Assembly: GCF_014763045.1 (NCBI RefSeq)
Contig: NZ_JACTAG010000001.1
Location: 930,001-994,000, forward strand
Source: Sulfitobacter aestuariivivens
GTDB lineage: Bacteria > Pseudomonadota > Alphaproteobacteria > Rhodobacterales > Rhodobacteraceae
Direction of reading: 5' to 3'
Length of the DNA stretch: 64,000 nt
Below, one piece after another: positions 33,455-44,387 of the stretch. A model generated the notes under the pieces. It made no database searches. It was not told where the DNA came from and worked only from the letters and a program-made list of their open reading frames with translations. Every line of letters starts with the position of its first letter. Position 1 is the first letter of the stretch. Position numbers and translations under genes: made by a program.

Positions 33455-33516
33455 GGCGAGTTTTCCGTGACCACGCAGGTGCCGCCCGACGACTAGCAGG
33501 TCGCCTGTCGTAACGA

Positions 33517-33741
33517 TCAGGCGCAGCAGGACGTGCCTTGCTGGATCGGCGGGCAGGGCACGGTGGCGTAAGAGCAATAAACGCAGCAGTCACCCTTTTG
33601 CGGTTTGAGGACGGTGTGGCAGGCGTTGCACTCGTAAAACCACTGGCATGCATCCGTCGGCATCACTTCCGTCTCTGCATGGCCGCAGCATGGACATGTG
33701 AGGGTAGAGTGTAGGATTACCGGTGTTTCTTCTGTCGCCAT
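33517..33741 (-). CDS. GDCCVxC-domain cysteine-rich small protein
   Basis: A 74-residue protein with ten cysteines: CPCC near residue 16, CNAC near 38, GDCCVYC near 50-56, a CP further on, and a CC near the end. It matches the small GDCCVxC family, where some members carry selenocysteine; here the residue is an ordinary Cys. The pattern suggests metal binding (zinc or a soft metal) or redox work. AGGA precedes the ATG. It is placed antisense between ppx and rlmE. No mercury or arsenic gene is nearby. Confidence 0.85.
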   Translation of the reverse strand: MATEETPVILHSTLTCPCCGHAETEVMPTDACQWFYECNACHTVLKPQKGDCCVYCSYATVPCPPIQQGTSCCA

Positions 33742-34111
33742 GGCCCATATCCTGTCAGCAATAGAACGCCCGTCAACGCGGGTCGCAGAACCGCACAGCT
33801 ATAAAGTACCGTCAATGTCCGGGTAAGGCCAACGTCGATCCGCGCAATGGGCAAAAGCGGTGTGAAAGACCCTGGGGCAGAAGTGACACCACCATCGACG
33901 CCGAGGGCAAGAAATTTGGCATCTACGCCCACAGGGTACACGAGATGACAAAAATTGCGGCGCGATAAAGCGCGTCGTACGCAGGGCTGATCCGTCAGTG
34001 TGACGGTGGGACAGTCACATCCCGACGCCAATTCGGGGCAGCCGGAGCCCGGCCTCTGGCGAAATGCGCTGCATCTGCTTATGTCTGCCCCAACCAATGC
34101 AAGGCAATACC
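33742..34111. other. Intergenic stretch between the GDCCVxC gene and rlmE
   Basis: About 370 bases in which I find no convincing gene, RNA or terminator. A minus-strand open frame (33717-34124) crosses it but has no family resemblance and overlaps both neighbours. It must hold promoters for the two diverging genes. Confidence 0.4.
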
Positions 34112-34828
34112 ATGGCCAAGACACCCACCGGCAAAAATACTTCGGGGCGCGGACAGCGCGATCTGAAGGTCAAAGTGAAATCCGCCCGCGGGCGCAAGCT
34201 AAGCTCGACCCGTTGGTTGCAGCGGCAGCTAAACGATCCATACGTCAAACGCGCGCAGGCCGAAGGTTATCGCGGTCGCGCGGCCTACAAGATCATGGAA
34301 CTGGATGACAAATACCGCTTTCTGGTGCCGGGCGCGCGCGTCGTGGATCTGGGATGTGCGCCGGGGGGCTGGTGTCAGGTGGCAGTCAAGCGCTGCAATG
34401 TGCTGGGCGACAAGGGCGGCAAGGCGCAGGGCACCATTCTGGGGATTGACCTGCAAGAAATGGAGCCGATTGCGGGCTGCGACCTCTATCAGCTGGATTT
34501 CATGGAGGATGACGCCGACCTCAAGGTCAAGGAGTGGCTAGGTGGTAAGGCCGATGTGGTGATGTCGGACATGGCTGCGTCGTCCTCCGGGCACAAGCAG
34601 ACCGACCACCTGCGCATCATCGCGCTGTGCGAGGCCGCAGCCTATTTCGCCTTCGATGTGCTGGAGGAGGGCGGCACCTTCGTTGCGAAGGTGCTTGCGG
34701 GCGGCGCAGAGGGAGATCTTCAGAAGATCCTCAAGCAGCGCTTTGAAAAAGTGGGGAACATAAAACCCCCCGCAAGCCGCGCCGACAGTTCCGAGAAGTT
34801 CGTCGTGGCGACGGGGTTTCGCGGCTGA
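34112..34828 (+). CDS. rlmE: 23S rRNA (uridine-2552) 2'-O-methyltransferase RlmE/FtsJ
   Basis: A 238-residue RrmJ-fold enzyme that methylates U2552 of 23S rRNA in the ribosomal A-loop. The SAM site is [15 protein letters not shown]; catalytic residues of the K-D-K-E set appear in SRAAYK-like [16 protein letters not shown] and GGTFVAKVL. An N-terminal basic stretch of about 30 residues is typical of alphaproteobacterial members. ATG 34112 follows AAGG. Loss of this enzyme slows 50S assembly in E. coli. Confidence 0.95.
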   Translation: MAKTPTGKNTSGRGQRDLKVKVKSARGRKLSSTRWLQRQLNDPYVKRAQAEGYRGRAAYKIMELDDKYRFLVPGARVVDLGCAPGGWCQVAVKRCNVLGDKGGKAQGTILGIDLQEMEPIAGCDLYQLDFMEDDADLKVKEWLGGKADVVMSDMAASSSGHKQTDHLRIIALCEAAAYFAFDVLEEGGTFVAKVLAGGAEGDLQKILKQRFEKVGNIKPPASRADSSEKFVVATGFRG

Positions 34829-34849
34829 CAACCCCTTGCTATTTCAGGG

Positions 34850-34864
34850 CATTGTGAGACAATG
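34850..34864. promoter_or_regulatory. 15-bp palindrome before the first luxR-type gene
   Basis: CATTGT-GAG-ACAATG forms a perfect 6-3-6 inverted repeat, ending 23 bases before the LuxR-type start at 34888. Position and symmetry suit an operator, possibly for the adjacent regulator itself. Confidence 0.5.
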
Positions 34865-34887
34865 GCGGTGTCTCGGGGGGGATTTGA

Positions 34888-35658
34888 ATGACGGAACAGA
34901 CCACGTCGCCGCGCTTGCGCGGCACGGTTGCCGATATCCTTGCTGCTGAAACGGTCCAGGCCGCATGGAACAGCTGTGCCGACGGGCTGGAGAGGCTGGG
35001 GTTCATCAACCTGCTCTATGGCGCGACCCGGGTTCCCACTTGGGGCATCATCGGAGATGGACAGGATGCGCTGATCCTGTATCGGGGGCCACAGGCCTAT
35101 GCTGATGTCTACCTGGGCGAGGAGCTGTACCTCAATTCACCCACCTACCAATGGGCAGAGCATCACGAGGGGTTTGTCAGTTGGGCAGACGCTGTGACGC
35201 AAAATGGCGCGATCCCCACGCCAGAGCAGCTGAAGATCGTGCAGCTCAATATCGAACATGATTGTCTTGCCGGTTTTGTCGGCAGTCTCAACCATATCGT
35301 CCCGGGCATGCGCGGTGTGATCGGGTTAAGCCCCGGTCGCAAGATGATGCAACCTCAGGCAGACGCGCTTTGGGCCGAGGTTGGCAAGGATGTGGAAGTG
35401 CTGTGCCAGCTTCTGCACCTGCGGGTCGCGTCGCTGCCGCAGACCCCGCAGCGCCGCCCGCTCACCAGCCGCCAGCGCGAGGCGCTGTCATGGTGCGCGC
35501 AGGGAAAGACCATGCAGGATGTGGCCACGATCATGAATCTCAGCATTGCAACAGTTGAAAAGCACCTGCGGTTGGCCCGCGAAGCACTGGATGCGCAGAC
35601 CACTGCCCATGCTGTTCAAAAGGCCACGTCGCTTAACTTGTTGGTCGGCGCGATCTGA
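34888..35658 (+). CDS. LuxR family regulator (autoinducer-binding domain), orphan
   Basis: A 256-residue regulator. The N-terminal half looks like an autoinducer-binding domain (Y at 79, W at 94 and the FVSW near 102), and the C-terminal half is a GerE/LuxR HTH (LTSRQREALSWCAQGKTMQDVATIMNLS, then ATVEKHLRLARE). There is no luxI gene in the window, so it is a LuxR solo. In canonical LuxR the ligand pocket has an Asp-Pro; here the equivalent reads NSPTY. A paralogue with near-identical HTH lies at 50713-51468. It may respond to a non-AHL signal. Confidence 0.9.
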   Translation: MTEQTTSPRLRGTVADILAAETVQAAWNSCADGLERLGFINLLYGATRVPTWGIIGDGQDALILYRGPQAYADVYLGEELYLNSPTYQWAEHHEGFVSWADAVTQNGAIPTPEQLKIVQLNIEHDCLAGFVGSLNHIVPGMRGVIGLSPGRKMMQPQADALWAEVGKDVEVLCQLLHLRVASLPQTPQRRPLTSRQREALSWCAQGKTMQDVATIMNLSIATVEKHLRLAREALDAQTTAHAVQKATSLNLLVGAI

Positions 35659-35872
35659 GTCGAAACGTCGATGCGATGGCCGAATGCGGCCGGGGCACAC
35701 GCAAAGAGGCAATGGCGTCGCGCTTCAGGGCCTGCACAAGATCGTGCGAATTCGGCTCACTCAGGCGCGGCTGCGCCAAACGGGTCGACGTGATCTCGGC
35801 CTGATGGGATTGTCTGAGCAATTCGAACATCCGCGCATGACGGGCATCCAATGATATGATGTCGTGTTTCAT
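35633..35872 (-). CDS. Possible small protein overlapping the luxR-type gene end
   Basis: A 79-residue frame on the minus strand starting MKHDIISLDARHARMFELLRQ. Its N-terminal half looks helical and charged; the rest is Arg- and Ser-rich. It overlaps the end of the LuxR gene by 26 bases, tail to tail. I see no family resemblance. GGG-rich bases precede the ATG, which is weak support. It may not be a gene. Confidence 0.3.
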   Translation of the reverse strand: MKHDIISLDARHARMFELLRQSHQAEITSTRLAQPRLSEPNSHDLVQALKRDAIASLRVPRPHSAIASTFRLRSRRPTS

Positions 35873-36106
35873 GATCCCAAGTTGCCCTTTCAATAGGGCG
35901 TGGCTGAGGCATCAGAGCGGCAATTGAACGACAGATGACAATTGGACGCCGCTGTCTGGAAAAGACCGCGCTGGCGTTTCAATGTTCCAAAAATATGCAT
36001 CTAAACAGTGCATTATGAGAGCCACACTTGCGTTCAACACTATGGTTGTCAGACCAGGCCACAGACCACGCAGAAGGCGTCTAATACAGCGACACCACAG
36101 GCGCGC
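35873..36106. other. Gene-free stretch before tRNA-Ser(CGA)
   Basis: About 230 bases (280 up to the start of the tRNA body) without a supported gene. It is AT-richer than its surroundings, especially at 35980-36050. No integrase, attachment site or repeat of the tRNA end is visible. Confidence 0.4.
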
Positions 36107-36196
36107 TGGCGGAGAGACAGGGATTCGAACCCTGGGTAGGCTTGCACCCACAACGGTTTTCGAGACCGCCCCGTTCGACCACTCCGGCACCTCTCC
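36107..36196 (-). tRNA. tRNA-Ser (CGA)
   Basis: A 90-base type II tRNA on the minus strand. The acceptor GGAGAGG pairs with TCTCTCC and an encoded CCA ends the gene. The anticodon loop CTCGAAA gives CGA, decoding UCG. The long variable arm and the TTCGAAT T-loop are present. The acceptor stem matches tRNA-Ser(GGA) at 15064. Confidence 0.97.
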
Positions 36197-36343
36197 GCGG
36201 GGGTCTGAGGCGCTCGTTTAGGGTCATTTAGGATGCGGGGCAAGAGGACAATCGCGCAATGGCAGGCTCACACGGGAAATTTGATTGCCCCTGCGCCGGG
36301 ATGACCTAAGCTTGCAAGCAACCCCATTCATCAAGGAGAAATC

Positions 36344-37192
36344 ATGCCTCAACTGTTCCGGACCCCGCTTGTCGGTTTGTGCCTGTCATTGGCCTTCGTT
36401 GTGCTCAGTGCCATGCAACCGGCACATGCGGCGGCAGATCGTACCAAGGTTGAGGCTTTTCTGGAGGTCACCGGCTTTGATGTCGCACTTGAAAGCATCC
36501 GGCTTTCAGCCGATTCAGCCCCAGCCATGCTGGGCATTCAGGCGGATGCCTTCGGGTCGGAATGGTCCCGCCTCGTGGGTGAGGTTTTTGCCACCGAAAC
36601 CATGCATGAGATGGCAATTGATATTCTCAGCCAAACGCTGACCGAAGAGCTGTTGAGCCATGCGGCCGATTTTTACGCGAGTGATCTGGGCGTGCGGCTG
36701 GTCGCCGTCGAGAACAAGTCACATATGGAAGAAGACGACGCGAATAAGACCGAAACAGGCGAGGCGATCATCGCCGGGTTGGTGCGTATCGGCAGCCCGC
36801 GAGTGGAGATCCTCAATCGGCTGAATAGCGCCTCAAGCACCGAAGACAACGCCGTACGCGCCATTCAGGAGGTGCAGGTGCGGTTCCTGATGACGGCGGC
36901 GGCAGCAGGGGTGATAGAATTGCAGATGGACGAGGCCGACCTGCGCGCGTCGATGCGCAGTCAGGAGGGCGAAATGCGGCGGGCGATCCAGGCAAATGCG
37001 CTGGCCGGATCTGCCTATACCTATCAGGCCTTTTCCGATGACGAGGTCGCGGCCTATGCCGAGGCGCTTGAGCATCCCAAGATGCGCCGCGTCTATGAAT
37101 TGATGAACGCGGTGCAATACGAGATCATGGCCAATCGGTTCGAGGCAGTCGCGCGCCGCCTTGCGGGCATGCAGCCAAGTCAGGACCTCTAG
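36344..37192 (+). CDS. DUF2059 secreted protein (first of a tandem pair)
   Basis: A 282-residue protein with a signal peptide (cut likely after HAAAD-preceding Ala, near residue 30). The remainder is almost all helical and acidic and contains two DUF2059-like segments (ELLSHAADFYASDLGVRLVAVENK near 103-126; YTYQAFSDDEVAAYAEALE near 228-246), in which a helix is followed by a Tyr-rich turn. The function of DUF2059 is unknown. AAGGAG precedes the ATG. Its TAG shares one base with the GTG start of the next, related gene. Confidence 0.85.
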   Translation: MPQLFRTPLVGLCLSLAFVVLSAMQPAHAAADRTKVEAFLEVTGFDVALESIRLSADSAPAMLGIQADAFGSEWSRLVGEVFATETMHEMAIDILSQTLTEELLSHAADFYASDLGVRLVAVENKSHMEEDDANKTETGEAIIAGLVRIGSPRVEILNRLNSASSTEDNAVRAIQEVQVRFLMTAAAAGVIELQMDEADLRASMRSQEGEMRRAIQANALAGSAYTYQAFSDDEVAAYAEALEHPKMRRVYELMNAVQYEIMANRFEAVARRLAGMQPSQDL

Positions 37193-38007
37193 TGCGCGCG
37201 CGTGTCCTCTGGCCGCTTATCGCGGTTCTGACTTTGGCGCAGCCCGTGTGGGCGGATGCGCGGATGACCATCCTCATCGATTTTCTCAGGCTGGAAGAAG
37301 CCGCACAGATTCTGGCGGATGAGGGCAAGCTGCAGGCAGAGGAGTTGCAGCAGGAAATGCTGGATGGCCACGGCGGCCCGTTCTGGACCCTGCAGGTGAA
37401 TTCCATTTATCGCAGTACGCTGATGGTTGAAGCCGTGCGCGCGTCCTTGGAGCAGTCCCTGAATGCGCCCGACCTGGAAGAAGCGATTGCCTTTTATGGC
37501 TCTGAGCTGGGACAAAGAATTGTTACTTTGGAAAACGCAGCGCGTGCCGCGATTATTGATAAGGCCGTCGAAGCCGCTGCGCGCGCGCGCTACACCGCCC
37601 TGACCGGTGAGGATGATCCGCGTCTCGCGCTGATCATCGCCTTTGCCGAAACCGGGGACATGATTAACCGTAATGTCACCTCATCCATGAATTCCAGCTA
37701 CCAGTTCATGCGGGGCATGGCCGAAGGCGGCGCGCTTGAGATGTCGGAGGATGAAATACTGTCGGATGTTGCCGCCGATCTGGACGACATTCGCACCGAT
37801 ACCGAAGAATGGCTTTATGGCTATTTCCTGATGGCCTACAACCCGCTGAGCGATGAGGATTTGCGCCGTTACATTGCCTTTAGTGAAGGCCGGGCAGGGC
37901 AGGCGTTGAACCGTGGCCTTTTCGATGGTTTTGGTCAGGCATACGAGACGATATCCTACGTTTTGGGCCAGTCCGTGGCACGCGCCATGCTGGCCGAAGA
38001 ATTGTAG
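37192..38007 (+). CDS. DUF2059 secreted protein (second of a tandem pair)
   Basis: A 271-residue paralogue of the preceding protein, also with a signal peptide (VLWPLIAVLTLAQPVWA, cleavage near residue 20). DUF2059-like segments are EEAIAFYGSELGQRIVTLENAA and LSDEDLRRYIAFSEG. The start is GTG 37192, overlapping the preceding stop by one base. The pair looks like an old tandem duplication kept as an operon. It ends ten bases before the rplU promoter. No partner suggests a function. Confidence 0.83.
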   Translation: MRARVLWPLIAVLTLAQPVWADARMTILIDFLRLEEAAQILADEGKLQAEELQQEMLDGHGGPFWTLQVNSIYRSTLMVEAVRASLEQSLNAPDLEEAIAFYGSELGQRIVTLENAARAAIIDKAVEAAARARYTALTGEDDPRLALIIAFAETGDMINRNVTSSMNSSYQFMRGMAEGGALEMSEDEILSDVAADLDDIRTDTEEWLYGYFLMAYNPLSDEDLRRYIAFSEGRAGQALNRGLFDGFGQAYETISYVLGQSVARAMLAEEL

Positions 38008-38017
38008 CCAAATGCGC

Positions 38018-38046
38018 TTGACATAAAGGGCGCAACCCCCGATAAG
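38018..38046 (+). promoter_or_regulatory. Promoter for rplU-rpmA
   Basis: TTGACA (38018-38023), a 17-base spacer and GATAAG (38041-38046) fit the housekeeping sigma pattern. The leader to rplU is about 130 bases and includes short GC hairpins (CCCGCATCCCGGCGGG) that may matter for leader structure. Confidence 0.6.
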
Positions 38047-38182
38047 CCCGCATCCCGGCGGGTATCCGCATTCGGGATAGATATGTAATGACGCCCCAAC
38101 GGGCGCGCTGTTCGAGGTGGCCCAGTGGCCAAAACGCCCCATCAGGGGGACCACAGGACGCGGTAAAATAAAGGAAGACGCA

Positions 38183-38947
38183 ATGTTTGCGGTCATCAAG
38201 ACTGGCGGTAAGCAATATAAAGTAGCCTCCGGCGATATGCTGCGGGTGGAACGTATTGCGGCAGATGCCGGTGAAACTGTTCTTTTTAACGAAGTTCTGA
38301 TGCTTGGCGGTGACAGCCCCAAGGTCGGTGCGCCGCTGGTGGACGATGCCGGTGTCGAGGCCGAAGTGGTCGACCAGATCAAAGGTGAAAAGGTCATCAA
38401 CTTCGTCAAGCGCCGCCGCAAGCACAGCTCGAAGCGCACCAAGGGCCACCGTCAGAAGCTGACATTGGTCAAGATCGGCGATATCCTCGCCTCCGGCGCT
38501 GGCAAGTCCAAGGCCAAAGCCGCAATGGGCACAGGGTCCGTTTCCGCCTCTATCGTGGCGGCCATGGAAGAGCGCTATACCATGAACCGTGGTGATCAGG
38601 CGGAGATGAAAAAGCGCGTGGCCACTGGTGAGGCACCTGAAAAGTCAGCCAAGCCCGTAAAAGCCAAGAAGGCAGAGGCCCCTGCAAAGGCTGAAAAGCC
38701 TGCTGAGGAAAAGAAAGCTGCACCCAAAGCCAAGAAGGCAGATGCGGGCGCGGACGATCTGAAAGAACTCAGCGGTGTAGGCCCGGCACTTGAGAAAAAG
38801 CTGCATGCAGCGGGTGTCACAACCTTTGCGCAGATCGCGGCGTGGACTGAGGCCGATGTGGCCGACATGGACGAGAAACTGTCTTTCAAAGGCCGGATCG
38901 AGCGTGAAGGCTGGGTCGCACAGGCTCAAGAAAAGACAAAAGGCTAA
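38183..38947 (+). CDS. rplU: 50S ribosomal protein L21 with long C-terminal extension
   Basis: A 254-residue L21, against about 103 in E. coli. Residues 1-103 are the ribosomal part ([14 protein letters not shown], then [25 protein letters not shown]). Residues about 145-195 are a Lys/Ala/Pro-rich linker, and the end is a helix-hairpin-helix domain ([31 protein letters not shown]). Rhodobacterales share this tail; its role is unknown. AAGGAAGACG precedes ATG 38183. rpmA follows by eleven bases. Confidence 0.96.
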   Translation: MFAVIKTGGKQYKVASGDMLRVERIAADAGETVLFNEVLMLGGDSPKVGAPLVDDAGVEAEVVDQIKGEKVINFVKRRRKHSSKRTKGHRQKLTLVKIGDILASGAGKSKAKAAMGTGSVSASIVAAMEERYTMNRGDQAEMKKRVATGEAPEKSAKPVKAKKAEAPAKAEKPAEEKKAAPKAKKADAGADDLKELSGVGPALEKKLHAAGVTTFAQIAAWTEADVADMDEKLSFKGRIEREGWVAQAQEKTKG

Positions 38948-38958
38948 GGAGAGACCAA

Positions 38959-39228
38959 ATGGCACATAAAAAAGCAGGCGGCTCATCCCGTAACGGGCGC
39001 GACTCAGCTGGTCGTCGTCTTGGCGTGAAAAAGTATGGCGGCGAAGCTGTCATCCCCGGCAACATCATCGTGCGCCAGCGCGGCACCAAGTTTTGGCCCG
39101 CCAACGGCGTCGGCATGGGCAAGGATCACACGATCTTTGCCACGGTTGAGGGTTCCGTTACCTTTCACAAGGGCCTGAAAAACCGCACCTTTATCTCGGT
39201 TCTGCCACAGGCGGAGGCCGCTGAATAA
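38959..39228 (+). CDS. rpmA: 50S ribosomal protein L27
   Basis: An 89-residue protein that reaches toward the peptidyl-transferase centre with its N-terminus. It opens [27 protein letters not shown] and contains [23 protein letters not shown], both invariant in L27. No N-terminal extension is present. AAGGAGAG precedes the ATG, and a strong terminator follows. Confidence 0.98.
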   Translation: MAHKKAGGSSRNGRDSAGRRLGVKKYGGEAVIPGNIIVRQRGTKFWPANGVGMGKDHTIFATVEGSVTFHKGLKNRTFISVLPQAEAAE

Positions 39229-39259
39229 GCCCTTCCCCGATAGGTTTGAGAAAATTCAG

Positions 39260-39286
39260 GGATCGGCGGAAACGCCGGTCCTTTTT
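39260..39286 (+). terminator. Intrinsic terminator after rpmA
   Basis: GGATCGGCG (39260-39268) pairs with CGCCGGTCC (39273-39281), with one G-U pair, around a GAAA tetraloop, followed by five T. Confidence 0.93.
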
Positions 39287-39306
39287 CATTTTTGAAAGAC
39301 GGTCCC

Positions 39307-39807
39307 ATGACTGAGACCATCCATACCAGGCGGCTTACCCTCAGGCCGATCGCCCCCGACGATGCGCCGCAGATCACGGCGCTGATCGGGGATTATGATG
39401 TTGCGCGGTGGCTGACGCTGGTGCCGCATCCCTATGCGCTGTCGGACGCACAAACGTTCATTTCAAACATCCGCAACCTTGGACAGCATTGGGCCATTGT
39501 TGCGGATGCGTCGTTGATAGGTGTCGTCTCTATCAGGTCCGAACTGGGGTATTGGCTTGGCAAGCCATATTGGGGCCGGGGCTACATGACCGAAGCCGCG
39601 AGCGCGGTGGTGTCGGACCACTTTGACGAGACAAGCGCGCCGTTGAATTCGGGGTTCCATCTTGGCAACGCGGCTTCGGCGCAGGTGTTGCGCAAGCTTG
39701 GCTTTGTGGCGGGCGGAACGCGGACGGCTTTCTCAAGCGCATCGAAAGAAGAGGTCACCATTCAGGAAATGACGCTGACCCGTGCCGATTGGCAGGCACG
39801 GCCATGA
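39307..39807 (+). CDS. GNAT N-acetyltransferase
   Basis: A 166-residue RimJ/RimL-like acetyltransferase. It begins with IHTRRLTLRPIAPDDAPQI, has the acetyl-CoA segment YWGRGYMTEAASAVV and the NAASAQVLRKLGFV motif. Its target (a protein N-terminus or a small amine) cannot be told. ATG 39307 is used since the longer TTG frame starts within the terminator. Its stop overlaps the LysE gene start (ATGA). Confidence 0.88.
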   Translation: MTETIHTRRLTLRPIAPDDAPQITALIGDYDVARWLTLVPHPYALSDAQTFISNIRNLGQHWAIVADASLIGVVSIRSELGYWLGKPYWGRGYMTEAASAVVSDHFDETSAPLNSGFHLGNAASAQVLRKLGFVAGGTRTAFSSASKEEVTIQEMTLTRADWQARP

Positions 39808-40406
39808 GCATCGCCCTTGCCCCCCTCATCGTCTTTGCGGCCTCCCAGATTGGCACGCCCGGTCCGGCCAACATGGCGCTGCTGGCTACCGGCGCGCGCT
39901 TTGGCTTTCGCGCGGCACTGCCCTTTGTCGCGGGCGTGGCACTGGGCAAGCAGCTGATCATCTGGCCTATCGGCTTTGGCCTGATGGAACTGGCTGACCG
40001 GGTGCCGATGCTGTTCGAGGTGCTGAAATACGTCGCGGCTGCCTATATCTGCTGGCTTGCCTGGAAGGTCGCCAATCTGCGGCTGAGACCCGGGCAGGGC
40101 GCGGCCAAGGCGCCAGGGTTCGCTGCCGGGTTGATCGTGCATCCGCTCAATCCCAAGGCCTGGGCCATGATCGTGGGCAGTTTCACGGCGTTTGTCGCCC
40201 CACAAACGCCAGCTTTGCTTGCTACGGCCACAATTGCGGCCGTGTTGCTGAGCTGCCAGATCATCATGCATCCCATCTGGACACTTGCGGGTGATCGAAT
40301 TGCCAAAACCGTGGCGGGAACGGCCGCGGAACCTTATCTGATGTGGACATTGGCGGCGCTGACCGTGGCCTCTGTGCTCTTTGTTTTGTTCGGAGGAGGA
40401 ACATGA
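39804..40406 (+). CDS. LysE family amino-acid exporter
   Basis: A 200-residue membrane protein with about six hydrophobic helices. The N-terminal GTPGPANMALLATGARFG motif and the central NPKAW match LysE/RhtB exporters of amino acids or homoserine lactones. The flanking genes are both GNAT acetyltransferases and each overlaps it by four bases, so export and acetylation may serve the same compound. Substrate unknown. Confidence 0.88.
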   Translation: MSIALAPLIVFAASQIGTPGPANMALLATGARFGFRAALPFVAGVALGKQLIIWPIGFGLMELADRVPMLFEVLKYVAAAYICWLAWKVANLRLRPGQGAAKAPGFAAGLIVHPLNPKAWAMIVGSFTAFVAPQTPALLATATIAAVLLSCQIIMHPIWTLAGDRIAKTVAGTAAEPYLMWTLAALTVASVLFVLFGGGT

Positions 40407-40951
40407 CGATGCAAATGCAACAAATCGTAAACCAGCCGGTGATCGAGACCGAACGCTTTGATCTGCGCCCCTTGCGGCGCTCTGATCAGGGGCTGATCGA
40501 GATGTATGCCGGGGACGCGCGGGTTGCCAAAAACACCACCACAATTCCGCATCCTTTGCCGCCCGGTGTGGTCGAGGCCCTTATTTTGCGGGCGGTTGCC
40601 GAAGCGCGCGACGAAGATGTCTGGGCCATGGACGGCACCAAATCAGACGGCGGGGAAGTCATGGGGCTGATTTCGCTTACGCGGCTGGACCGCAATCAGT
40701 GTGAAGTGGGCTATTGGGTCGCTCCGGCGTTCTGGAACACGCATCTGGCGAGTGATGCCGTGGCAGCACTGGTTCAGGCCAATCCGCTGGGCAATGACGC
40801 GATGTTTGGCACGGTCTTTCAGGACAACCCGGCCTCAGCGCGGGTGCTGACCAATGCGGGCTTTGTCTATCTGGGGGACGCGGAAAGCTATTGTGTGGCG
40901 CGCGATGCCGCCGTACCTACCTGGACGTACAGCTGCAAACTTGTCGCGTGA
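40403..40951 (+). CDS. GNAT N-acetyltransferase (second)
   Basis: A 182-residue RimJ/RimL-like acetyltransferase. It has IETERFDLRPLRRSDQGLI at the start, the conserved beta-strand VGYWVAPAFW, and FQDNPASARVLTNAGFVY. Its acetyl-CoA loop is degenerate (NTHLASDAVAAL in place of the usual GxGxA/G), so activity may be altered. GGAGGAGGAAC directly before ATG 40403 gives a strong ribosome site. A second ATG lies two codons in. Confidence 0.87.
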   Translation: MTMQMQQIVNQPVIETERFDLRPLRRSDQGLIEMYAGDARVAKNTTTIPHPLPPGVVEALILRAVAEARDEDVWAMDGTKSDGGEVMGLISLTRLDRNQCEVGYWVAPAFWNTHLASDAVAALVQANPLGNDAMFGTVFQDNPASARVLTNAGFVYLGDAESYCVARDAAVPTWTYSCKLVA

Positions 40952-43095
<2,144 letters not shown>

Positions 43096-43119
43096 GCGTC
43101 ACCAAAAGGACCACGGACC

Positions 43120-44385
43120 ATGAAAGATCTTGAAAACATTCCTGCGCTGATGTCCGACATCGGTTCCCGCGCCAAAGCCGCTGCCGCCACCCTCGCAACC
43201 GCCCCGTCAACGCGCAAGAAAGCTGCGTTGGTCGGTGCGGCTGAGGCCGTCTGGTCAAGGCGTGCCGAAATTCTGGAGGCCAATGAAAAGGACCTTGCGT
43301 ACGGGCGGGACAAGGGGCTGAGCGACGCGATGATGGACCGCCTGATGCTGGACGAGGGGCGCATACAGGGCATGGTCGACGGATTGCGATCTGTGGCAGA
43401 ACAGGACGATCCGGTGGGCGAGGTTCTTGCCGAATGGGACCAGCCATCGGGTTTGCATATCAAACGCGTGCGGACGCCGCTTGGCGTGATTGGCGTGATA
43501 TACGAATCGCGCCCCAATGTTACGGCAGATGCCGGCGCGCTATGTCTGAAAGCGGGGAATGCGGTGATCCTGCGCGGCGGATCAGAAAGTTTTCATTCGT
43601 CGCAGGCGATCCACGCCTGTCTGCAACAGGGTCTGCACGATGCTGACCTGCCCGAAGATGCGGTGCAGCTTGTCCCGACGCGCGACCGCGCTGCGGTGAG
43701 CGAGATGCTTACGATGACGGAAACCATTGATGTCATCGTGCCGCGCGGCGGGAAAGGATTGGTGGGGCTGGTGCAGCGCGAGGCCCGTGTGCCGGTCTTT
43801 GCCCACCTGGACGGCATCGTGCATATCTACATTGATGCCGAGGCCGACCCCGAGAAGGTTTTGAAGGTCGTTCTCAACGCCAAAACGCGGCGCACAGGCA
43901 TTTGCGGCGCTGCGGAGTGCCTGTTGATCCACGAGAAAGTTGCCGCAACCATCGGACAGGGTGTCATTCGGGCGTTGCTCAATGCCGGTGTTGAAGTTCG
44001 GGCCGACGATACGCTTGCCAGAATAGAGGGCACAAAGCACGCCGCTGATGACGATTGGGGTCGTGAATATCTGGACATGATCATCGCTGCGCGCACTGTT
44101 CCTGACATGGATGCGGCGATGGCACATATCCGAACGCACGGGTCCAACCACACCGATTGCATCATTACCGAAGACCCGCAGGCGGCGGCGCGGTTTATGA
44201 CCACGCTTGATAGCGCCATTATCCTGCACAATGCCTCGACCCAGTTTGCGGATGGCGGAGAATTCGGGATGGGCGCCGAGATCGGGATCGCGACCGGCAA
44301 AATGCATGCGCGGGGCCCGGTGGGTGCAGCACAGCTGACCAGCTTCAAATATCTGGTAACAGGCGATGGCACGGTGCGGAGCTGA
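43120..44385 (+). CDS. proA: Gamma-glutamyl phosphate reductase
   Basis: A 421-residue NADPH enzyme, second step of proline synthesis. The aldehyde-dehydrogenase-like active site is the Cys in [17 protein letters not shown]; other landmarks are [19 protein letters not shown] and VPRGGKGL. The length is normal. It ends two bases from the stop of the convergent chpT gene. Confidence 0.97.
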   Translation: MKDLENIPALMSDIGSRAKAAAATLATAPSTRKKAALVGAAEAVWSRRAEILEANEKDLAYGRDKGLSDAMMDRLMLDEGRIQGMVDGLRSVAEQDDPVGEVLAEWDQPSGLHIKRVRTPLGVIGVIYESRPNVTADAGALCLKAGNAVILRGGSESFHSSQAIHACLQQGLHDADLPEDAVQLVPTRDRAAVSEMLTMTETIDVIVPRGGKGLVGLVQREARVPVFAHLDGIVHIYIDAEADPEKVLKVVLNAKTRRTGICGAAECLLIHEKVAATIGQGVIRALLNAGVEVRADDTLARIEGTKHAADDDWGREYLDMIIAARTVPDMDAAMAHIRTHGSNHTDCIITEDPQAAARFMTTLDSAIILHNASTQFADGGEFGMGAEIGIATGKMHARGPVGAAQLTSFKYLVTGDGTVRS

Positions 44386-44387
44386 CA

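Noticed and set aside
33717-34124. A 135-codon minus-strand frame between the GDCCVxC gene and rlmE
   Set aside because: It overlaps both genes, lacks a ribosome site and has Cys/Leu-rich, low-order sequence.
36107-36196. tRNA-Ser(CGA) as an integration site
   Set aside because: No integrase, repeat of the tRNA end or odd gene content is found on either side.
37995-38182. A riboswitch or structured leader before rplU
   Set aside because: Only short GC hairpins are visible, matching no known leader type that I can recall.
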